Shown in pieces: positions 42,627 through 43,006 of a stretch of 43,006 nucleotides of DNA. This DNA comes from Flavobacteriaceae bacterium (GTDB taxonomy: Bacteria > Bacteroidota > Bacteroidia > Flavobacteriales > Flavobacteriaceae): contig QXYU01000004.1 in the NCBI GenBank assembly GCA_009886755.1, positions 1 through 43,006 of the forward strand, in the 5' to 3' direction. The position numbers were made by a program, and so were the translations under genes. Every line of letters begins with the position of its first letter. Within the stretch, counting starts at the first letter, position 1. Below the pieces are notes generated by a model that did not search any database, was not told the origin of the DNA, and saw only the letters and a program-made list of their open reading frames with translations.

Positions 42627-43006
42627 TTAGGAATGGGTCGCGTTTTCTGTCAGAGGGATCAATTTATGATATTTTTCATTTTTAATAAAATGATGAACCA
42701 AGGCTTGACAGTCAGGATTGGAATCCATGGCGATCAATCGACTTTGAACTTTTGACAAGGTATTGATTTGATGGTTTAAATCGTAATATCCATAGCCTTT
42801 AAATTTGCCCTCTTGAAGCAAAAGAAAGCTGTATTCCCCATTTTCTCGACCAATGCTGGTTACGACACAATTTTCTTGGGGGAGCACAAGGTCGGCACAT
42901 AGGGCTTCTATTTTTTTGTTATATAAATCGGCTCCTTCCAGACTCTCGCAGGCACCAGGACACTTTTTGAGTGTCCTTCGGGCACACTGTTCTTTACTGT
43001 TTTTGA
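42627..43006 (-). CDS. Exonuclease/GIY-YIG protein, C-terminal part (cut by window edge)
   Basis: The frame is open to the window end, so the 125 residues seen are the C-terminal part of a longer protein; an internal GTG at 42887 is not the true start. The sequence QCARRTLKKCPGACESLEG resembles the cysteine-rich region of flavobacterial proteins that fuse a DnaQ-type exonuclease to a UvrC-like GIY-YIG nuclease domain. The final part, with FKGYGYYDL and NPDCQALVHHFIKNEK, fits their C-terminal domain. The catalytic domains would lie beyond the window, so the assignment is by memory of this pattern. Confidence 0.65.
   Translation of the reverse strand, partial: KNSKEQCARRTLKKCPGACESLEGADLYNKKIEALCADLVLPQENCVVTSIGRENGEYSFLLLQEGKFKGYGYYDLNHQINTLSKVQSRLIAMDSNPDCQALVHHFIKNEKYHKLIPLTENATHS

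Noticed and set aside
1-43006. CRISPR array, insertion sequence or prophage
   Set aside because: No regularly spaced direct repeats, no intact transposase and no phage structural genes were found; the only mobile traces are the palindromes and the recombinase relic.

Overview
The window looks like a chromosomal segment of a marine-type flavobacterium (phylum Bacteroidota). The evidence is the gliding-motility genes gldF and gldG, a type IX secretion sorting domain, split transketolase, a MerR-crtB-crtZ carotenoid unit, a sulfonolipid-type enzyme pair, promoters with the Bacteroidota -7 box TAnnTTTG, almost no Shine-Dalgarno sequences before starts, and tRNA genes without an encoded CCA. Most of it is conserved core genome with tightly packed, often overlapping genes.

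Layout: 1-2.0 kb holds small membrane and conserved small proteins and an outer-membrane barrel. 2.0-6.3 kb holds an M28 peptidase, a DUF3050 protein, HMG-CoA lyase-like and guaB. 6.3-9.0 kb holds a stand-alone T9SS sorting-domain protein and two periplasmic parvulin/SurA-family chaperones. 9.0-11.3 kb is crtZ-crtB-merR (zeaxanthin-type carotenoids under a CarH-like regulator), with no crtI in the unit. tRNA-Leu and tRNA-Lys follow. 11.6-22.9 kb is housekeeping: aroK, a PyrR-like phosphoribosyltransferase, an Hsp15-like S4 protein, an FKBP lipoprotein with a calcium-type tail, a barrel protein, split transketolase, tgt, an LptF/G permease, an EamA exporter, accA, dnaB and a HAD hydrolase.

22.9-24.8 kb is accessory. 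It holds a decayed PD-(D/E)xK nuclease gene with an in-frame stop and a PEMT/ICMT-like methyltransferase gene, each followed by a roughly 135-nt imperfect palindrome. A third palindrome of the same family lies 9 kb away, after a frameshifted DUF6090 gene (33.1-33.9 kb). The arrangement (gene then palindrome, always minus strand) resembles integron-like cassettes without an integrase. The 33.1-34.3 kb insert also carries a tyrosine-recombinase remnant. It is flanked by two diverged 108-bp copies of the junction between the acyltransferase gene end and the dnaN end, which shows it is a later insertion.

24.8-33.0 kb has prfB with its programmed +1 frameshift, a large zinc metalloprotease, a prolyl-oligopeptidase lipoprotein, and an adjacent cysteine-synthase-like plus alpha-oxoamine-synthase-like pair that may make the sulfonolipid capnine. 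34.4-43.0 kb has dnaN, gldG-gldF and a DUF62 SAM hydrolase on one strand, phoH and purC on the other, then miaA, a voltage-gated-type K+ channel with a zinc-ribbon tail, and the C-terminal part of an exonuclease/GIY-YIG protein cut by the window edge.
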